NCBI RefSeq assembly: GCF_006335015.1
Contig: NZ_VDGT01000021.1
Location: 1-64,000 of the forward strand
Reading direction: 5' to 3'
Length of the DNA stretch: 64,000 nucleotides
DNA from: Streptomyces sedi
GTDB taxonomy: Bacteria; Actinomycetota; Actinomycetes; Streptomycetales; Streptomycetaceae
The position numbers were made by a program, and so were the translations under genes. The notes under the pieces were generated by a model that had not been told where the DNA came from, did no database searches, and saw nothing but the letters and a program-made list of their open reading frames with translations. Positions 48,134 to 55,880 of this stretch are shown piece after piece; positions within the stretch are counted from its first letter, which is position 1, and every line of letters begins with the position of its first letter.

Positions 48134-49601
48134 GGCGCAGCACCTCGTATTCGGCGAGTTCGACGTGGTCGGTGACCCGGCGGAACTCGCCCGTGGTGCC
48201 GGGCCAGACGGTGGTGTTCCGCCCGGAGGCGTCCAGGTACCAGCTGTCGCAGCCGCCGGTGTTCCAGACGGAGCGGGACAGCCGGCGCTGGAGTCGTTCG
48301 TTCCAGGTGGCGACGGCGGACCGGCGCGGCACCAGCGCGGCGGGGCCGCGCTCGCGGTCGGCGAGGGCGTCGAGGCGGCCCAGATAGTCCTCCAGATAGG
48401 AGAGTTGGGCCTCGATCATCAGGATCATGGAGGAGTTGCCGAGGCCGGTGTTGGGGCCGATGACGGTGAGGAAGTTGGGGAAGCCGGGCGCGGTGGTGCC
48501 GCGCAGCGCGGCCATCCCGTCGCGCCACTCCTCGGCGAGCGTGGTGCCGTCGACTCCCTTGACGCGGTGGGCGATCGGCAGGTCGCTGATCTGGAAGCCG
48601 GTGCCCATGACGAGCGCGTCGGCCTCCACCCGTCGGCCGTCGCGCGCGATCAGGGTGGAGCCGCGCACCTCGGCCAGCCCGGAGTCGACGACCCTGACGT
48701 GCGGCTTGGTCAGCGCGGGATACCAGTCGTTGGAGAGCAGGATGCGCTTGCAGCCGATGCGGTAGTCGGGCGTCAGCCGGCGGCGGAACGCGGGGTCGCG
48801 CACGGAACGCCGCAGGTGGAGGCGGGCAAGCTGCTCGACGACCCGCATCCCCTTCGGGTGCCTGGCGAACGCGTCCACCTGCAACTCCCGTATCCCCCAC
48901 AGCAGTTGCCTGCGGGCCGCGCCGGTGACGGGCAGCCGCTCGTGGAGCCAGCGCTCGGCGCCGCTGGTCCTGCGGTCCATCCGGGGCAGCAGCCAGGGCG
49001 GGGTCCGCTGGAAGACGGTGAGCTGGTTGACCTGCCGCTCGATCGCGGGCACGAACTGGATCGCGGAGGCGCCGGTGCCGACGACGGCGACCCGCTTGCC
49101 GCGTATCGGGTAGTCGTGGTCCCAGCGCGCGGAGTGGAAGACCCGGCCGGGGAACGTCTCCAGGCCGGGCAGGTCGGGGAGTCTGGGGTCGGAGAGCGGA
49201 CCGGTCGCCGAGACCAGCACCTGCGCGCGGTAGCTCCCGGCCGTCGTCTCGATCCACCAGCACAGCTCCTCGCTGTCCCAGCGGGCGGCGGTCAGCTCGT
49301 TGCCGAACCGCAGGTGCGGGCGGATGCCGTAGGTGTCGGTGACCCACTCCAGATAGGCGCGGATGTCCTCCTGGCCGGAGAAGCTGCGCGGCCAGCGGGG
49401 GTTGGGGGCGAAGGAGAACGAGTACAGGTGCGAGGGGACGTCGCAGGCGCAGCCGGGGTAGGTGTTGTCGCGCCAGGTGCCGCCGACCGCTCCGGCGCGC
49501 TCCAGCACCACGAAGTCGGTGACGCCCATCCGCCGCAACCGCACCGCCGCGCCCAACCCGCCGAACCCCGCCCCGATCACGGCGACGCGCACGGACTCCA
49601 T
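48126..49601 (-). CDS. Flavin-containing (Baeyer-Villiger-type) monooxygenase
   Basis: 491 residues. FAD loop VAVIGAGFGGLGAAVRL, VGGTWRDNTYPGCACDVPSHLY, NADPH loop VAVVGTGASAIQFVPAI, and MGTGFQISDLP. A fingerprint like FxGxxxHxxxW is visible as FPGRVFHSARWDHD. It oxygenates ketones or aldehydes; with the hydrolase and SDR it could turn alcohols or ketones into acids. ATG at 49601 is chosen for GGAGG 7 bases upstream. Divergent from the MerR gene, which probably controls it. Confidence 0.93.
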   Translation of the reverse strand: MESVRVAVIGAGFGGLGAAVRLRRMGVTDFVVLERAGAVGGTWRDNTYPGCACDVPSHLYSFSFAPNPRWPRSFSGQEDIRAYLEWVTDTYGIRPHLRFGNELTAARWDSEELCWWIETTAGSYRAQVLVSATGPLSDPRLPDLPGLETFPGRVFHSARWDHDYPIRGKRVAVVGTGASAIQFVPAIERQVNQLTVFQRTPPWLLPRMDRRTSGAERWLHERLPVTGAARRQLLWGIRELQVDAFARHPKGMRVVEQLARLHLRRSVRDPAFRRRLTPDYRIGCKRILLSNDWYPALTKPHVRVVDSGLAEVRGSTLIARDGRRVEADALVMGTGFQISDLPIAHRVKGVDGTTLAEEWRDGMAALRGTTAPGFPNFLTVIGPNTGLGNSSMILMIEAQLSYLEDYLGRLDALADRERGPAALVPRRSAVATWNERLQRRLSRSVWNTGGCDSWYLDASGRNTTVWPGTTGEFRRVTDHVELAEYEVLRHG

Positions 49602-49630
49602 CGTTGAGCCTCCGTTCGTCACGGGAAAGC

Positions 49631-49684
49631 TGCCAGCATTCACTGGCACGTTCGGAGGGTAGGACAGAAAGGTACCGGCCGGTA
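49631..49684. promoter_or_regulatory. Two dyads between the FMO operon and merR
   Basis: TGCCAG-CATTCA-CTGGCA (49631-49648), a perfect 18-bp dyad, and TACCGGCCGGTA (49673-49684), a perfect 12-bp palindrome. MerR proteins bind dyads between promoter elements, so the first is the better candidate operator. Confidence 0.55.
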
Positions 49685-49697
49685 GGGGGCGTGCACC

Positions 49698-49703
49698 TAG
49701 ACT
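49698..49703 (+). promoter_or_regulatory. -10 element of a leaderless merR transcript
   Basis: TAGACT lies 7 bases before the GTG at 49711, with no ribosome binding site between, so the mRNA probably starts at the codon. No clear -35; the TACCGGCCGGTA palindrome occupies that place. Confidence 0.5.
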
Positions 49704-49710
49704 TCACCGC

Positions 49711-50490
49711 GTGACGGCAGGGCGGGAAGTGGCGGGCGGCGGGGAGTACCGGGCGGACGAGTTGGCCGAGGCCGCCGGGATCACCCCGCGCACCCTGCGG
49801 TTCTACCGGGAGCGCCGGCTGCTGCCGCCACCGCGCCGCGAGGGCCGGGTCGCCTGGTTCAACGACCAGCACCTGGAGCGGCTGCGCACCATCTCCGAGC
49901 TGCTGGCGCGCGGCCACACGCTGGGCGGCATCGCCGAGATCCTCGCCGCGTTCGCCTCCGGCCAGGACACCGGCCGCACCGCGCGGCTGCTCGGCGTCCA
50001 CGAGCCGCTGCCCTGGGCCGAGGAGGAGCAGGTCCCGCTGAGCGCGCGGGAGTTGGCCGACTACTACGCGGGCGAGACCGCGCCGGAGAACGTCACCGAG
50101 GCGATGGCGATCGGCTATCTCCTGCCGCGCGGGGAGAGCGTGGTCCATGTCAGCCGCGACCTGCTGGACGCGTCGTCCGCGCTGGTCAAGGAGGGCATCC
50201 CGCTCGCCACCCTGCTGACGGCCGGCCGGGAACTGCGGGCGCACGCCGAGGCGTTGGCCGAGGTCTTCACCGAGGTGCTGCGCCGCCAGGTGCTGCCCGA
50301 GGTGCTGGGCGAGGGGCGCGCGGAGCGCGGAGCACCGCCCAGCGAGGAGGAGGTCAAACGGCTGACCGAGACGCTGGAACGGCTCCGGCCACTGGTCAAG
50401 AAGGCGGTCTACGCCGAGGTCTCCCTCGCGCTCGACCGCCGGCTACGCGCGGAGTTCGCCCCGCCGGGCGCGGGCGGGGACGGCGACTGA
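49711..50490 (+). CDS. MerR-family transcriptional regulator
   Basis: 259 residues. MerR winged helix at about 14-80: YRADELAEAAGITPRTLRFYRERRLLPPPRREGRVAWF followed by LERLRTISELLARGHTLGGIAEIL. The C-terminal 170 residues are long and helical and lack a Cys metal site, so an organic ligand is more likely than a metal. GTG at 49711. Divergent from the FMO operon and probably its activator or repressor. Convergent with the next tetR. Confidence 0.9.
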   Translation: MTAGREVAGGGEYRADELAEAAGITPRTLRFYRERRLLPPPRREGRVAWFNDQHLERLRTISELLARGHTLGGIAEILAAFASGQDTGRTARLLGVHEPLPWAEEEQVPLSARELADYYAGETAPENVTEAMAIGYLLPRGESVVHVSRDLLDASSALVKEGIPLATLLTAGRELRAHAEALAEVFTEVLRRQVLPEVLGEGRAERGAPPSEEEVKRLTETLERLRPLVKKAVYAEVSLALDRRLRAEFAPPGAGGDGD

Positions 50491-50505
50491 GCCGGGCCCA
50501 CGCGT

Positions 50506-51147
50506 TCAACCGGCCCGGTCGTGCTCGCCCGCGTCCTCCGCGGGCCGCCCGTCCGCCCCGTGGTCGAAGGACATCAGCCCCCTGATCCCCTCCGTGAAGA
50601 CCGACGCCTCGATCCCTCCGAAGAGTCCGCGCTGGAGCAGGAACCCCTGCACGCTGGCCGCCAGCGCCCGCGCCACCGCCTCGGGGGCGACGTCGGCGCG
50701 CATCCGGCCCTCGCGCTGGTAGGTGACGACGATCCGCGCCCACAGCGTGAGCAGGTGCTCGAACCCGTCCTGGAACACGGCGCGCAGCTCCGGGTTGCGC
50801 AGCGTCTCCGCCCACACCTGGATCACCATCGAGGGCGGGAAGCCCAGCTCCTCGCCCACCTTCCGCAGGCCGTGGGCGAGCAACTCGTCGGGCGGCGGCG
50901 GATGCGCGGACTCGACCAGGCGCTCGAAGCTGCGGCCGATCGTGGCCAGCACGTTGGCGGCGAGCGCGCCGATGATCGCGTCCTTGCTCGGGAAGTAGCG
51001 GTACACCGCGCCGGCCGACAGCCCGGTCTCCCGCAGCACGTCCTGCATCGAGGTGCCGTGGAAGCCGTCACGCGCGAAGCAGCGGGCGGCCCCGTCCAGG
51101 ATCTGTTGCCGCCGCGCCGCGAGGTGCTCCGGGGAAACGCGTGCCAT
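50506..51147 (-). CDS. TetR-family regulator
   Basis: 213 residues. Helix-turn-helix: RRQQILDGAARCFARDGFHGTSMQDVLRETGLSAGAVYRYFPSKDAIIGAL. ATG at 51147 is chosen because TTGTCA-N17-TAGGTT upstream would start transcription next to this ATG (leaderless). Two 20-bp operator-like repeats occupy the promoter and the space before the divergent membrane-protein gene, so auto-repression and control of that gene are likely. Confidence 0.92.
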   Translation of the reverse strand: MARVSPEHLAARRQQILDGAARCFARDGFHGTSMQDVLRETGLSAGAVYRYFPSKDAIIGALAANVLATIGRSFERLVESAHPPPPDELLAHGLRKVGEELGFPPSMVIQVWAETLRNPELRAVFQDGFEHLLTLWARIVVTYQREGRMRADVAPEAVARALAASVQGFLLQRGLFGGIEASVFTEGIRGLMSFDHGADGRPAEDAGEHDRAG

Positions 51148-51155
51148 GGGAGAGA

Positions 51156-51184
51156 AACCTAAAACGAACATTCCTTCTTGACAA
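51156..51184 (-). promoter_or_regulatory. Promoter of the TetR gene
   Basis: On the minus strand TTGTCA (51184-51179), 17-bp spacer, TAGGTT (51161-51156), 8 bases before the ATG. Operator copy 1 fills the spacer. Confidence 0.6.
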
Positions 51185-51237
51185 GGGGAAGCCGTCGGGC
51201 GCACCGTGGGGCTCGACTAAAACGAACGATCCTTCTT
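51160..51237. promoter_or_regulatory. Two TetR operator-like repeats
   Basis: TAAAACGAACATTCCTTCTT at 51160-51179 and TAAAACGAACGATCCTTCTT at 51218-51237: 18 of 20 bases identical, same orientation, starts 58 bp apart, with partial dyad symmetry around GAAC/TTC. They flank the divergent start sites and stand out as AT-rich in a GC-rich region. Confidence 0.8.
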
Positions 51238-51260
51238 TTTGGCGCCTCACGGAGGTCGGA

Positions 51261-52271
51261 GTGACCACGCCACCATCCCCTTCCCCCACCCGCACCGCGC
51301 CCTCCGAGCCCGGTCAGCCCGCCCCCGGTCGCCCCGCGGCCAGAAAGTTGATCGGGGTGATCGTCGCCGTTCCGTTGCTGATCGGCTTCGTGCTGTGGGC
51401 GTTTCTCTGGCCCAACGCGCGGGGCGGGCCGCACGAGCTGCCGGTCGGCGTGGCCGGCCCCGCCCAGGCGACGGCGCAGGTCGCCGAGGCGCTGGAGGAG
51501 CGGGGCGACGCCTTCGACGTGCGGGAGTACCCCGACGGCGACGCCGCCCGGCGGGCCATCGAGCAGCGGGAGATCTACGGCGCGTTCGTGGTGGACGGCA
51601 CGGGGTCGCCGGAGGTGCTGACGGCGGGCGCGGGCGGCGCCGGTGTCGCGCAGCTGCTGGTCACCGTGGCCGAGGCGCAGGCCGGGGCCTCGGTCGAGGT
51701 CACCGACGTGGTGCCGCCGCCGCCCGGAGACCCGAGGGGCGCGGCGTTCGGCGCCAGCCTGCTGCCGCTGGTGCTGGCGGGGATCGCCGCCGGCGCCCTG
51801 GTCGTCCTGACCGGGCTGCGCGGCGGTCGGGCGCTGCTCGCGCTGACCGGCGCCGCCGCGCTGGGCGGACTGATGGCGACCGTGCTCACCCACGGCTGGC
51901 TGGAGGTGTTGGCCGGCGACTGGTGGCAGCTGGCGGGCACGTTGGCGCTCATGGTGTTCACGGGCGGCGCGACGGTGGCGGGCCTCGCCGCGCTGCTGGG
52001 CCAGGCGGGGATCGGGGTCGGGGCGCTGCTGCTGATGATGCTGGGCAACCCGTGGTCCGGCGCCGCCTCGGCGCCCGAGATGCTGCCCGAGCCGGTCGGG
52101 ATGATCGGCCAGTGGCTGCCGACGGGCGCGGGGGCGAGCCTGCTGCGCTCGGTCGCGTTCTTCGAGGGCAACGCGGCGGGCTTCCCGCTGGCCGTGCTTC
52201 TCGCCTGGCTGCTGCTCGGCGTCACCGCGATGCTCGCCGGCGCCCGCCTCCGACGGGAGCAGCCGGCATAG
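51261..52271 (+). CDS. Membrane protein, YhgE/ABC-2-like exporter subunit
   Basis: 336 residues. After a Pro/Ser-rich start, one membrane segment (about 29-50: LIGVIVAVPLLIGFVLWAF), an external domain of about 110 residues (LPVGVAGPAQATAQVAEALEERG), then five or six more segments (LLPLVLAGIAAGALVVLTGL through FPLAVLLAWLLLGVTAMLAG). The architecture is that of YhgE/Pip- or ABC-2-type permeases without their ATPase. GTG at 51261 with GGAGG 6-8 bases upstream. Divergent from TetR with two shared operators: probably an inducible efflux component. Confidence 0.8.
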   Translation: MTTPPSPSPTRTAPSEPGQPAPGRPAARKLIGVIVAVPLLIGFVLWAFLWPNARGGPHELPVGVAGPAQATAQVAEALEERGDAFDVREYPDGDAARRAIEQREIYGAFVVDGTGSPEVLTAGAGGAGVAQLLVTVAEAQAGASVEVTDVVPPPPGDPRGAAFGASLLPLVLAGIAAGALVVLTGLRGGRALLALTGAAALGGLMATVLTHGWLEVLAGDWWQLAGTLALMVFTGGATVAGLAALLGQAGIGVGALLLMMLGNPWSGAASAPEMLPEPVGMIGQWLPTGAGASLLRSVAFFEGNAAGFPLAVLLAWLLLGVTAMLAGARLRREQPA

Positions 52272-52346
52272 GCTCCCCGGTTCCCCGCGCCTCGGTTCCC
52301 CGCGCCTCGGTCTCTGGTGTGCCGCGACTCAGCCCCCGGTCCCGTT

Positions 52347-52859
52347 TCAGGCGCGAGGAGAGTGCTCGCTCAACAGGCTCTTGCTGTAGCAGCGGCTCGT
52401 CGGCTCGTGGCGGTAGACCCCGAAGTGGTCGGGGCGCGGCAGCTCCAGATAGCCGCTGGAGGCGTAGAGGTTCATCGCCTCGGGCTGGGCGACGCCGGTC
52501 TCCAGGACCATCCTGGTCCTGCCGGCCAGGCGCGCGTCCTCCTCCAGCCGGGCCAGGAGCCGCCGGGCCAGGCCGAGGCCCCTGGCCTCCGGCACCACGT
52601 ACATCCGCTTGATCTCCGCGTCCCCGTCGCGGTACCCCTCCTCGCCCGCCGCCTCCTGCGCACGCCAGCCGCCGGTGGCGACCGGGCGGCCCAGGGGGTC
52701 GTAGGCGATCAGATAGATCCCGCGCGGCGGGTCGAACATCTCGGGCGCCAGCGGTGTGGCGTCGCCCTCGCTCTCGTAGCGCCTCGCGTACTCGGCCTGC
52801 ACCTCGTCGTTGAGCTTGCGAGCGTCGGGGTGATCAAAACGGGTCACGACCAGGTCCAT
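52347..52859 (-). CDS. GNAT-family N-acetyltransferase
   Basis: 170 residues from the ATG at 52859. GNAT fold: core AEIKRMYVVPEARGLGLARRLLARLEEDARLAG (acetyl-CoA loop RGLGLARR), then MVLETGVAQPEAMNLYASSGYLELP. The ATG at 52868 is an alternative, but it lies inside the -10-like TACCAT (52872-52867), so 52859 with a leaderless mRNA is preferred. Divergent from another GNAT gene. Substrate unknown. Confidence 0.88.
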   Translation of the reverse strand: MDLVVTRFDHPDARKLNDEVQAEYARRYESEGDATPLAPEMFDPPRGIYLIAYDPLGRPVATGGWRAQEAAGEEGYRDGDAEIKRMYVVPEARGLGLARRLLARLEEDARLAGRTRMVLETGVAQPEAMNLYASSGYLELPRPDHFGVYRHEPTSRCYSKSLLSEHSPRA

Positions 52860-52881
52860 GCTGCGCATGGTACGAAATGCC

Positions 52882-52910
52882 GCGACAGAACCGCTCAGCC
52901 TCCCTACGCT
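52882..52910 (+). promoter_or_regulatory. Promoter of the second GNAT gene (leaderless)
   Basis: GCGACA (52882-52887), 17-bp spacer, TACGCT (52905-52910), 8 bases before the ATG at 52919. It faces the TACCAT -10 of the divergent GNAT gene; the two promoters are back to back within 60 bp. Confidence 0.5.
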
Positions 52911-52918
52911 CGTCGGCC

Positions 52919-53398
52919 ATGGCTCCTCCCTCCTCCCCCGGTGCTGCCCCCGGCGCCTCCCCGACCTACGGCTGGCGCGCCCCGTTCCTGAGCACGGAGG
53001 CCGAGGCGCTGCACGCGGAGGGCTTCGGACGGCCGGCGGGCGCGCACGACTGGTGGGCGCGGTTCACCGCGCACAGCCTCGGCTGGGTCTGCGCCAGGGA
53101 CCGGGAGGGAACGTTGATCGGGCTGGTCAACGTGGCCTGGGACGGCGGGGAGCACGCGTTTCTGCTGGACACCGTGGTGGCGCGGGCGGCGCGGCGGCGC
53201 GGCGTGGGGCGGGAGTTGGTGCGCCGGGCGGCCGAGGGGGCGCGGGCGGCCGGCTGCGGTTGGCTGCATGTCGACTACGAGCCGGGCCTCGGCGCCTTCT
53301 ACGACGCCTCCCTCGGCTTCCGCCCCACCGAGGCCGGGCTGCTCCGACTCGACCGCACCGCACCGCCGGCCCCGGACGCCGGGCGCCCGGGGCCGTGA
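52919..53398 (+). CDS. GNAT-family N-acetyltransferase
   Basis: 159 residues. GLVNVAWDGGEHAFLLDTVVARAARRRGVGRELVRRAAEGARAAG carries the acetyl-CoA loop (RRRGVGREL), followed by HVDYEPGLGAFYDASLGFRP, the usual aromatic C-terminal strand. ATG at 52919 is supported by the promoter spacing. Not closely similar to its divergent neighbour except in fold. Substrate unknown. Confidence 0.87.
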   Translation: MAPPSSPGAAPGASPTYGWRAPFLSTEAEALHAEGFGRPAGAHDWWARFTAHSLGWVCARDREGTLIGLVNVAWDGGEHAFLLDTVVARAARRRGVGRELVRRAAEGARAAGCGWLHVDYEPGLGAFYDASLGFRPTEAGLLRLDRTAPPAPDAGRPGP

Positions 53399-53410
53399 AC
53401 CCGCCGGTCC

Positions 53411-54826
53411 TCAGAGCCCGTTGGCCCGGGTGATCTCGGAGAACCAGCGCCCCGAGTCCTTCAACGTGCGGGCCTGCGTCTCGTAGTCGACATGGACCAG
53501 CCCGAACCGCTTGCTGTAGCCGAGCGCCCACTCGAAGTTGTCCAGCAGGCTCCAGACGAAGTAGCCGCGCAGGTCGACCCCCTCGGTCAGCGCCCGGTGC
53601 GCCGCCGCGAAGTGGGCCTCCAGATAGGAACGGCGGTCCTCGTCCCGCACCCGGCCGTCGCCGTCCAGCCGGTCGTCGAACGCGGCGCCGTTCTCCGTGA
53701 CGTAGAGGGGCGGCGGCGCGTACTCCCGCCAGACGCGGATGAGCGTCTCGTACAGCCCTTCCGGGTCGATCTCCCAGCCCATGGCGGTCTCGGGGAAGCC
53801 GCGCTTGACGAACTCGACGTGCTCGGAACCGACCCAGTTCGACGGCCCCTCCTTGGCCGTCCCGGCGCGCACCACGTGGCGGGAGTAGTAGTTGACGCCC
53901 AGGAAGTCCAACGGCGTGGAGATGGTGGCCAGATCGCCGTCCCGCACATGGTCGAAGTCCGTGACGGGCGCGAGGTCGGCGAGCAGGTCCTCCGGGTAGG
54001 AGCCGCGCAGCAGCGGGTCGAGGAAGACCCGGTTCATCAGCGCGTCGATCCGGCGGGCGGCGTCCCGGTCGTCGGCGGAGTCGGTCACCGGGTCGACGGG
54101 GTAGAGGTTGACCGTGATGCCCAGCTCGCGCGCGCCCTGTTCCCGCAGCGCGCGCACCGCGAGGCCGTGCCCCAGCAGCAGGTGGTGGGCGGCACGCACG
54201 GCGGCCGGCCCCTCGGTGCGGCCGGGCGCGTGGACGCCGCTGGCGTAGCCAAGGAACGCGGAGCACCAGGGTTCGTTGAGCGTGGTCCAGTCGGCCACCC
54301 GGTCGCCGAGCCGCTCGTGGATCAGCACCGCGTACTCGGCGAACCGTTCGGCGGTCTCCCGCGCCGGCCAGCCGCCCGCGTCCTCCAGGGGCTGGGGAAG
54401 GTCCCAGTGGTAGAGGGTCACCCAGGGCTGGATGCCGCGCTCCAGCAGGCTGTCGACGAGCCGGCTGTAGAAGTCGACGCCGGCCGCGTTGAGCGGGCCC
54501 CGGCCCTCGGGCTGGATGCGAGGCCAGGCCAGGGAGAAGCGGTAGTGGCTGATCCCGAGGTCGGCCATCAGCGAGATGTCCTCGGGGTAGCGGTGGTAGT
54601 GGTCGTCGGCGATGTCGCCGGTGTCCCCGCCGACCACCTTGCCCGGCGTGTGGGCGAAGGTGTCCCAGATGGAGGGGCCGCGGCCGTCCTCGTGCACGGC
54701 CCCCTCCACCTGGTAGCTGGCGGTCGCGGTGCCCCAGACGAAACCGTCGGGGAAGCGCACCCGGGAGAGGTCCCGGCGGGAGGTGGAGGTGGAGGTGAAG
54801 GCGGCGGGCTGATGGGCAGAGGTCAT
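53411..54826 (-). CDS. Family 1 beta-glucosidase
   Basis: 471 residues, full-length GH1 TIM barrel. FPDGFVWGTATASYQVEGA at the start, acid/base Glu in WTTLNEPWCSAFLGY, nucleophile Glu in YVTENGAAFDD, and the sugar-binding VWSLLDNFEWALGYSKRFGLVHVDY. No signal peptide, so it hydrolyses imported cellobiose or other beta-glucosides in the cytoplasm. ATG at 54826 with GGGGAAG upstream. A CebR-like LacI operator lies 22 bases before the start. No ABC transporter or LacI gene is adjacent. Confidence 0.95.
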   Translation of the reverse strand: MTSAHQPAAFTSTSTSRRDLSRVRFPDGFVWGTATASYQVEGAVHEDGRGPSIWDTFAHTPGKVVGGDTGDIADDHYHRYPEDISLMADLGISHYRFSLAWPRIQPEGRGPLNAAGVDFYSRLVDSLLERGIQPWVTLYHWDLPQPLEDAGGWPARETAERFAEYAVLIHERLGDRVADWTTLNEPWCSAFLGYASGVHAPGRTEGPAAVRAAHHLLLGHGLAVRALREQGARELGITVNLYPVDPVTDSADDRDAARRIDALMNRVFLDPLLRGSYPEDLLADLAPVTDFDHVRDGDLATISTPLDFLGVNYYSRHVVRAGTAKEGPSNWVGSEHVEFVKRGFPETAMGWEIDPEGLYETLIRVWREYAPPPLYVTENGAAFDDRLDGDGRVRDEDRRSYLEAHFAAAHRALTEGVDLRGYFVWSLLDNFEWALGYSKRFGLVHVDYETQARTLKDSGRWFSEITRANGL

Positions 54827-54847
54827 GTGCTGGCTTCCCCGGTCGTT

Positions 54848-54861
54848 CCAGATCGCTCTGG
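54848..54861. promoter_or_regulatory. LacI/CebR-like operator before the beta-glucosidase
   Basis: CCAGATCGCTCTGG: 14-bp palindrome with a central CpG and one mismatched pair, the layout of LacI-family operators such as the CebR box of Streptomyces cellulose genes, though not its exact sequence. Next to it (54865-54900) is a T-rich low-complexity stretch of GTTCTT/GCTCTT words. Confidence 0.5.
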
Positions 54862-54920
54862 GTTGCTCTTGTTCTTTGTTCTTCGCTCTTGCTCTGTGTG
54901 CTTGCGCTTCAGCCTCAGCC

Positions 54921-55880
54921 TCAGCGCTGCCAGTACTCCGCGGGCGCGGCCAACGGTTCGAGCGTAGGCCAGAGCTCCTCTGGTATGGACCAGCGGCTCA
55001 GCTCCAGGGTTTCGGCCACCCGCTCCGGGCGGGTGACGCCGAGGACGGTGGAGGCGATCCGCGGGTCCCGGGTGGAGAACCGCACGGCCGCCGCCGGCAG
55101 CGGCACCCCGTGCGCGGCGCAGGCCGCCGCGATCCGCCGCGCCCGGTCCAGCACCACGGGACCGGCCTCGGCATAGGCGTAACGCGCGTGCGCCTCCGGC
55201 CCCTTGGCCAGCACGCCGCCGCCGAACGGCGCCGCGTTGACCACCCCGACGCCCGCCGCGTGCGCGTCGTCGATCAGCCGGCCGGCCGAACGGTCGAGCA
55301 GCGTCCAGCGGTTGTGCGTGAGCAGCACGTCAAAGGCGCCGGTGGCCACGTAGCGCCCCATCAGGTCCACCGGTCCCCCGGCGACGCCGAGATACCGGGC
55401 CAGCCCCTCGTCGCGCAGCCGCGACAGCTCCTCGACCGGCCCGCCCGGCGCCATGGCCTCCTCGAACGAGATGTGCTCCGGGTCGTGCAGATAGAGCAGC
55501 GGCACCCGGTCGACCCCGAGCCGCTCCAGGCTTCCCTCCAGCGAACGCCGCACCTGGGCGCCCGAGTAGTCGCCGGTCGCCGGGTCCCGGTCGACCTTGG
55601 TGGCCAGCACGAACCCGGGCGGCGGCCCGCCGATCTCGGCCAGCGCCTCGCCGATGATCCGTTCGCCACGGCCGTCCCCGTACCCGGCGGCCGTGTCCAG
55701 GAAGCCGACCGGCGAACGCAGCACCGCGCGCACCGTCTCCCGCGCGCGTTCCTCCGGCACCTCGTAGCCGAAGGCCGCCGGCATGTTCGACAGCGCGCCG
55801 CCGCCAAAGCAGATCTCCGGCACCCACAGCTCCGTACGCCCCAACCGCCGCGGTGGGAACGGCACCGCCCCGGCGGTCAT
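54921..55880 (-). CDS. Aldo/keto reductase, aldose/L-fucose dehydrogenase type
   Basis: 319 residues. TIM-barrel oxidoreductase: RRLGRTELWVPEICFGG, FLDTAAGYGDGRGERIIGEAL (catalytic Asp and Tyr), ATKVDRDP (Lys), LLYLHDPEH (His), and the NADP site near STVLGVTRPERVAETLEL. The LYLHDPE and VVNAAPFGGGVL stretches fit D-threo-aldose/L-fucose 1-dehydrogenases that oxidise sugars to lactones. ATG overlaps the VOC gene's stop (ATGA). Confidence 0.9.
   Translation of the reverse strand: MTAGAVPFPPRRLGRTELWVPEICFGGGALSNMPAAFGYEVPEERARETVRAVLRSPVGFLDTAAGYGDGRGERIIGEALAEIGGPPPGFVLATKVDRDPATGDYSGAQVRRSLEGSLERLGVDRVPLLYLHDPEHISFEEAMAPGGPVEELSRLRDEGLARYLGVAGGPVDLMGRYVATGAFDVLLTHNRWTLLDRSAGRLIDDAHAAGVGVVNAAPFGGGVLAKGPEAHARYAYAEAGPVVLDRARRIAAACAAHGVPLPAAAVRFSTRDPRIASTVLGVTRPERVAETLELSRWSIPEELWPTLEPLAAPAEYWQR

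Noticed and set aside
51178..51183. TTGACA on the plus strand as the -35 of the membrane-protein gene
   Set aside because: No -10-like sequence lies 16-19 bp downstream; the same bases serve better as part of the minus-strand tetR promoter.
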